Below are positions 8,625 through 12,500 of a stretch of DNA of 12,500 nt, one piece after another. Source of the DNA: Chrysomallon squamiferum (taxonomy: Eukaryota; Mollusca; Gastropoda; Neomphalida; Peltospiridae); assembly GCA_012295275.1 (NCBI GenBank), contig CM022668.1, positions 16,368,391 through 16,380,890 of the forward strand, given 5' to 3'. Both the position numbers and the translations under genes were made by a program. Positions within the stretch are counted from its first letter, which is position 1, and each line of letters starts with the position of its first letter. Under the pieces are notes generated by a model. That model saw nothing but the letters and a program-made list of their open reading frames with translations, was not told the DNA's origin and did no database searches.

Positions 8625-9640
8625 TATTATTGTTATTTTGTAGTGTGGGTTTTAAGAATTCCGTAAGGATGCATAATTTGTTATACAGAATTGTTTTGAA
8701 AGTGAAATACAACATTTCTGTATATATATACACACAAAATGCACAATTCATTTGTAAACTTTCCCTATAACAAAACATCACATGGAAGCTGAAATAACAC
8801 ACTCTGTAATCCAAAATCTTGGTTTGAAAAATAAATTACTGAGCAGAGCACAACGAGGGATACTAAAACACACTCACACATGTTTTTATTAGAATCACTC
8901 ACACTGTATAAACTTAGAAAATAGACATATGTTGGTTCCTAGGTTCCTATGGTAACGCCAACTTGAAGAATTAATATTATCTGAATAATACGGCAACGTC
9001 AAGCTAAGAATATACCCTGAAAGTGCCTCTCTGCTGCCGAGTAAGATTAAACCTTAATTATCTCCCATTGTTGACTCTCGCAAAAATGAAACGAATAATG
9101 CTAACTAACCTGAATTATGATAATCACGTCTGCAATTACTACAGAGCTTAATACCAAACCCATTTTCAGCAGAGAAACGAGTAAAAGTATTACGGTGAAA
9201 ATATTCGATTGGTTCATATTACGGTTTTATACTGCAAGACAAATATGCATTTATTTATTCTTTAAATTTGTTAATTTGTGTGTTTATCCATTACTTGAGT
9301 CAAGTTAGAATGTTTCGTCCGGTAGATTGACTGTACACACAGTATTCATGATCCCTGTGACTATTTCAGTTAAGCGGAAATTATTTAAGAATTTCCGATT
9401 GTCTGAGCTATTTGGAAATAAATGTATGGTGTCTGTATGATTCTTGGATCTATTTGGAAACTCGTTCTAACTATTCGAATGATTATTTGGTCTGTGTGGA
9501 AACTGTACACCCTTCCGTCTGAAAGTCGTCCATATTGAAGAATTTTTTTTTATATACCTATTCATGTATTTGAAATTTCTTTAAGTACGTTCGTTTGTCT
9601 GTCTTGACCGTTCATAGCTTCTACGTACAGTGGACTAAAA
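8624..9640. other. Unique sequence, one weak small ORF
   Basis: About 1 kb without repeats. A 63-codon plus-strand ORF (9117-9308, true ATG, A at -3) reads MIITSAITTELNTKPIFSRE at its start and has a hydrophobic C-terminal part. It matches nothing recognised and is within chance expectation. An RFX X-box-like sequence lies at 8943-8956. Words such as CTATTTGGAAA recur near 9408 and 9450 without a clear period. Confidence 0.45.
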
Positions 9641-9768
9641 AGTTTAGCTGTAATACTACCAGTCACCTAGCATCAGAATCTTACTTGTAACGCTAAACGT
9701 CACTAACTCACAAAGTGGGTGTCTAGTTGAATGTTTTACAGGAAGCTGGTTGACTGATAGTGAAATTA

Positions 9769-9940
9769 CCGCGATTTCGTAATAAACGAAACGCAGAAGA
9801 TCGGTGGCGGTCTGCGCTTTCTTTTCCCGATCGACTTCAGACTTCGCCACGAAGTTATTTGATTGGAAGGATGTGCAGACACTCGCTATAAACCTCACAG
9901 CACATTAGCGCATTCGTTCAGAGCCTGGCGAATTCACCGT
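9769..9940. promoter_or_regulatory. CpG-dense patch, possible promoter region
   Basis: Positions 9769-9854 hold 12 CpG dinucleotides in 86 bp, with 5 more to about 9940. This is far denser than the AT-rich surroundings. A TATA box (TATAAA, 9887-9892) lies in its right half, with an initiator-like TTCAGAG about 30 bp downstream (A at 9920). An 80-codon minus-strand frame (9656-9898) crosses the patch but starts with GTG. It is listed here only as a possible exon piece. Confidence 0.3.
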
Positions 9941-9941
9941 C

Positions 9942-10073
9942 ATGTCTGGCAGAACTTTAAACAGACTCTCACAGTCTCTCGTGCATTTACATTGTGTCCT
10001 TGTCATGTGTTCAGTCTTTGAAATACTTGTAATATTGCGAGTCATCCACTGTTTATATCAACTGGTATTGTGA
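9942..10073 (+). CDS. Possible 43-codon ORF downstream of a TATA box
   Basis: ATG 9942 has G at -3 and opens 43 codons ending in TGA at 10071-10073, inside the first units of minisatellite C. The peptide starts MSGRTLNRLSQSLVHLHC, then becomes hydrophobic (VLVMCSVFEILVILRVI), like a single membrane segment. It lies 50 bp downstream of TATAAA (9887) and about 22 bp past an initiator-like TTCAGAG. No family is recognised. The arrangement fits a short transcription unit, but a 43-codon frame is easily chance. Confidence 0.15.
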   Translation: MSGRTLNRLSQSLVHLHCVLVMCSVFEILVILRVIHCLYQLVL

Positions 10074-10657
10074 GTCATCTACTGTTTAAAATACTCGTGT
10101 ATATCAACTGATAGTGTAAGTCATCTACTCTTTGAAATATCCGTGTATATCAACTGATATTGTGGGTCATCTACTGTGTATATCAACTGATATTGTGGGT
10201 CATCTACAGTGTATATCAACTGATATGTGCCAATCTACTGTGTATATCAACTGATTGTGTGAGTTATCTACTGTGTATATCCACTGATAGTGTGAGTTAT
10301 CTACTGTGTATATCAACTGATATTGTGGGTCATCTACAGTGTATATCAACTGATATGTGCCAATCTACTGTGTATATCAACCGATTGTGTGAGTTATCTA
10401 CTGTGTATATCCACTGATAGTGTGAGTTATCTGCTGTGTATATTAACTGATATTGTGGGTCATCTACTGTGTATATCAACTGATAGTGTGAGTTATCTAC
10501 TGTGTATATCAACTGATATTGTGGGTCATCTACTGTGTATATCAACTGATAGTGTGAGTTATCTACTGTGTATATCAACTGATAGTGTGAGTTATCTACA
10601 GTGTATATCAACTGATAGTGTGAGTTATCTACAGTGTATATCAACTGATACTGTGAA
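10041..10657. repeat. Minisatellite C: 33-bp units bordered by 46-bp units
   Basis: One 33-bp unit (10041-10073) and two 46-bp units (10074-10119, 10120-10165) precede about 15 shorter units whose ATCTAC word recurs mostly every 33 bp from 10169 to 10627, with two 31-bp steps. The core is CTACTGTGTATATCAACTGA followed by TAKTGTGRGT. The 46-bp units carry a 13-bp insert of the type TTTGAAATATCCG. Because 33 is a multiple of three, frames are open on both strands (plus strand CISTDSVSYLL), but they start with TTG and the 31-bp units shift frame. Confidence 0.93.
10191..10450. repeat. 130-bp higher-order repeat, two copies
   Basis: Within minisatellite C, 10191-10320 and 10321-10450 are tandem copies of a four-unit block (33+31+33+33 bp). 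By eye they differ at only three positions (10382, 10433 and 10444), all transitions. Confidence 0.9.
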
Positions 10658-10915
10658 TCAGTAGTGTTTGAAATACTAAAATATTTTAACTCATATAACA
10701 GCGATTATTATGCGTCATTTACTGTTTGAAATATTAATGTATATTAACTGATATAATAATGAATATTAATCAGTGTTTTACGTACTGTGAATATTAATTC
10801 ACATTATGCATTAACTAGTATTTGAAGTACTAATATATTAATTGATATTATGCTAGTGTATATTAATTAATATTATACGTGATTTATTACTTTTGGTAAT
10901 GCTAGTGAATGTTGA
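10658..10915. repeat. Degenerate right border of minisatellite C
   Basis: Diverged copies of the long unit continue: GTGTTTGAAATACTA near 10664, GTCATTTACTGTTTGAAATA near 10714, TATATTAACTGATAT near 10740, and GTATTTGAAGTACTAATA near 10819. Spacing is irregular and AT content rises. Like the left border, these relics keep the TTTGAAATA segment that the central 33-bp units lack. Confidence 0.6.
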
Positions 10916-10999
10916 TTAACATTAAGTCAGCAAGTGTTTCAGGAAACACGGAGTTTTGAAGAATTACGTACGTGGAACTTTGCACTCGCCGACCAGTTC

Positions 11000-11930
11000 A
11001 GATCAAACAGTGGAATTCTGAAACAATGTTTCTGAAATACGCGTTCATGTTGTTTGTTGGATTACGTCACGAACATGAATGTCTCAAAAAGCACGCGGGT
11101 GTGTTAACTTGTATGGTGCACACCGCAACAAATAAGGGAATTCCAGTGCAATGTGTGTTTAAAATATCGATGTAGATGTATCGGCAGACAATGTACGTTG
11201 AAGACATCTGAAGACACGGAGATCTGAAATACTATTCTTTATGTACTGTTTTAAACAAGAAACACATTTATTAATTGTTATGTAGTTTTGTGTACAGTTC
11301 TGTGGATGATTCAAGGAATGTCTGCAGACGTATTAGTTGTTTTACTGAACGATAAATGAGTCACAAGAAATAAGATGGGATTAAAACTGTTAAAGATGTT
11401 TGTGTACGACTTCTATGCACAGATAATCTCAAACTCGAAAATTATCTGGATTTAAAAAACATATAAATATAATAGATGTAGACATACGCCAAGCATATTA
11501 GAAAAAAATATATGAAAATGTGAAATTCAATCCATGTAAAAAAATTTAAAATGAATTAACTGTTCAACTATCTGAGAAGATAATGAAGTTCTGAAAGAAA
11601 TTTCGCGTATTTAAACTTGATGATAAATGTGATATGTATACACACGCCAGATGAAATATGAAATTCTGAAACTATATCGATTTAAAACATCTGTATAAAT
11701 ATATTAAGAGTTGATCAAAGACAGCTTTTCAATACGGAAAAGATGAACGCACGTGAATTCTGTTGTATTAAAACACCGATGTGTTGATCACAACAGACAC
11801 GAAATTCTGAAACCTCGGGAACAAAAGCACGGATGTAGATGCACTAATTGTTCATATACGCCATGTTTATCACCGTACGGTAAATTGTGAAACTCTTTGG
11901 GTTTAAAACATTCACGAATCTGACTTAATT
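11000..11930. repeat. Degenerate dispersed/tandem repeat family
   Basis: Related words recur in the same order at irregular spacing. GAAATTCTGAAAC appears near 11660 and 11801, with variants near 11012, 11521, 11753 and 11881. (A/G)TTTAAAACATC-like words appear near 11157, 11449, 11680 and 11901. GATGTAGA(T/C) words appear near 11169, 11475 and 11833. (T/C)ACGCCA words appear near 11486, 11643 and 11858. This suggests an old tandem array with a unit of perhaps 70-80 bp, now interrupted by indels. The unit length is an estimate. Confidence 0.45.
11026..11175 (+). CDS. Possible 49-codon ORF, function unknown
   Basis: ATG 11026 (A at -3) opens 49 codons to TAG at 11173-11175. The N-terminus MFLKYAFMLFVGL is hydrophobic and signal-like, followed by a basic stretch with three cysteines. 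The same frame is open back to a GTG at 10972. No family is recognised, and the sequence overlaps the start of a degenerate repeat family, so coding is doubtful. Confidence 0.12.
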   Translation: MFLKYAFMLFVGLRHEHECLKKHAGVLTCMVHTATNKGIPVQCVFKISM

Positions 11931-12018
11931 GAGAGTACTTCCTGAAGGCAGAACCATGAAGACTAACACACCTATGGGAAGCATGCAAGTAAGTAATTGC
12001 TTTTCGCTTTTGTTTCAT
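11788..12018 (-). CDS. Possible small ORF, 76 codons, function unknown
   Basis: On the minus strand a true ATG (12018-12016, G at -3) opens 76 codons ending in TGA at 11790-11788. It begins MKQKRKAITYLHASHRC and is basic, with five cysteines in total, three of them in the last 15 residues. No signal peptide, domain or family is recognised. Its second half is antisense to the degenerate repeat family, which lowers confidence that it is a gene. Confidence 0.12.
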   Translation of the reverse strand: MKQKRKAITYLHASHRCVSLHGSAFRKYSQLSQIRECFKPKEFHNLPYGDKHGVYEQLVHLHPCFCSRGFRISCLL

Positions 12019-12196
12019 GTCTTAAGCAGCGTGTAAAACAGTAAACAGATTCTCTTAATGGACGTGTTCATTTATATCAGTTGAAAGAAAAGAAACATGA
12101 GACCTAGCTAGTTCTGAAAACAAGTCAGAAATAAAATTAATTAATAAAAGTAGTTATCACGATATAATTAAATAATTAAAGTATGTAGATAAATAT
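11931..12196. other. Spacer, AT-rich at its right end
   Basis: It contains the start of the minus-strand ORF at 11788-12018 and then AT-rich sequence (AATTAATTAATAAAAG near 12136). Nothing else is recognised before the CATA repeat. Confidence 0.4.
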
Positions 12197-12265
12197 ATGC
12201 TACATACATTCAGACATATATATGTACATATATACATACATACACATATACATACACACACATAC

Positions 12266-12308
<43 letters not shown>

Positions 12309-12329
12309 CACATATACATACACACATAC

Positions 12330-12360
<31 letters not shown>

Positions 12361-12430
12361 CATACATACATACATAAAAACATACACATACTCATACAGA
12401 AACACAAACAGTCATACACACATACATACG
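12197..12430. repeat. (CATA)n compound microsatellite
   Basis: CATACATA runs are mixed with ACATATATA and CACACATA. A block starting CACATATACATACACACA, then CATACTTA and a long pure (CATA)n run, occurs twice (from about 12243 and about 12309), a period of roughly 66 bp. Frames on both strands (Tyr/Val/Cys/Met on minus, His/Thr/Ile/Tyr on plus) are repeat artefacts. Confidence 0.95.
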
Positions 12431-12500
12431 TATCTATAAGCCGGATACATACGTACATAAGACAGATAATATTGAAATAGCTTAAATGCATAAATCCATA

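Noticed and set aside
8335-8814. 159-codon minus-strand frame with poly-Leu and poly-Asp
   Set aside because: It starts with TTG and its notable segments come from (TAA)n and (CAT)n microsatellites.
12157-12439. Tyr/Cys/Met-rich and His/Thr-rich small proteins
   Set aside because: They are translations of the (CATA)n microsatellite on each strand.

Overview
This window looks like non-coding DNA from an animal nuclear genome. It is AT-rich and has no prokaryotic gene layout, no ribosomal or transfer RNA gene and no recognisable long protein. Long pure (CT)n, (GA)n, (TAA)n, (TAC)n and (CATA)n tracts next to homogenised minisatellites would suit a mollusc, perhaps a cephalopod. That is an inference from repeat texture, since no diagnostic gene or transposon is present.

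Layout. Positions 1-830 hold a 73-bp tandem repeat (about 2.4 copies) that decays rightward into AT-rich relics. Positions 951-2010 hold minisatellite A: 35 units of exactly 30 bp, most with a 5' splice-donor-like GGTGAGTA. Positions 2012-2688 are mostly unique and hold the best exon-like signals (2151-2231 and 2537-2613). A pure (CT)90 tract follows at 2689-2868, then AT-rich sequence, a (TAC)n/(TTTA)n/A23 cluster at 3952-4048, and a unique stretch at 4049-4876. That stretch contains a 79-codon minus-strand ORF and a triple DR1-spaced nuclear-receptor half-site. A 400-bp GA tract with an embedded G-quadruplex motif lies at 4877-5275. Minisatellite B (5568-6907) has about 43 units of 30 bp, each with TTTCAG and an ACGTA core. 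Unique sequence with poly-T and (AAT)n tracts runs to about 9640. A CpG-dense patch at 9769-9940, with a TATA box and a 43-codon ORF, lies directly before minisatellite C (about 10041-10657; 33-bp units flanked by older 46-bp units). The rest is a degenerate repeat family (about 11000-11930) and a (CATA)n microsatellite (12197-12430).

No confident protein-coding gene is present. The long reading frames through the repeats exist because the unit lengths (30, 30 and 33 bp) are multiples of three and the units lack stops. Several of them have no ATG before the repeat. The short ORFs are listed with low confidence. The interesting content is the structure of the repeats: their internal duplication history, the splice-site-like and bZIP-like motifs they multiply, and the complementary CT/GA tracts, which could pair in a transcript.
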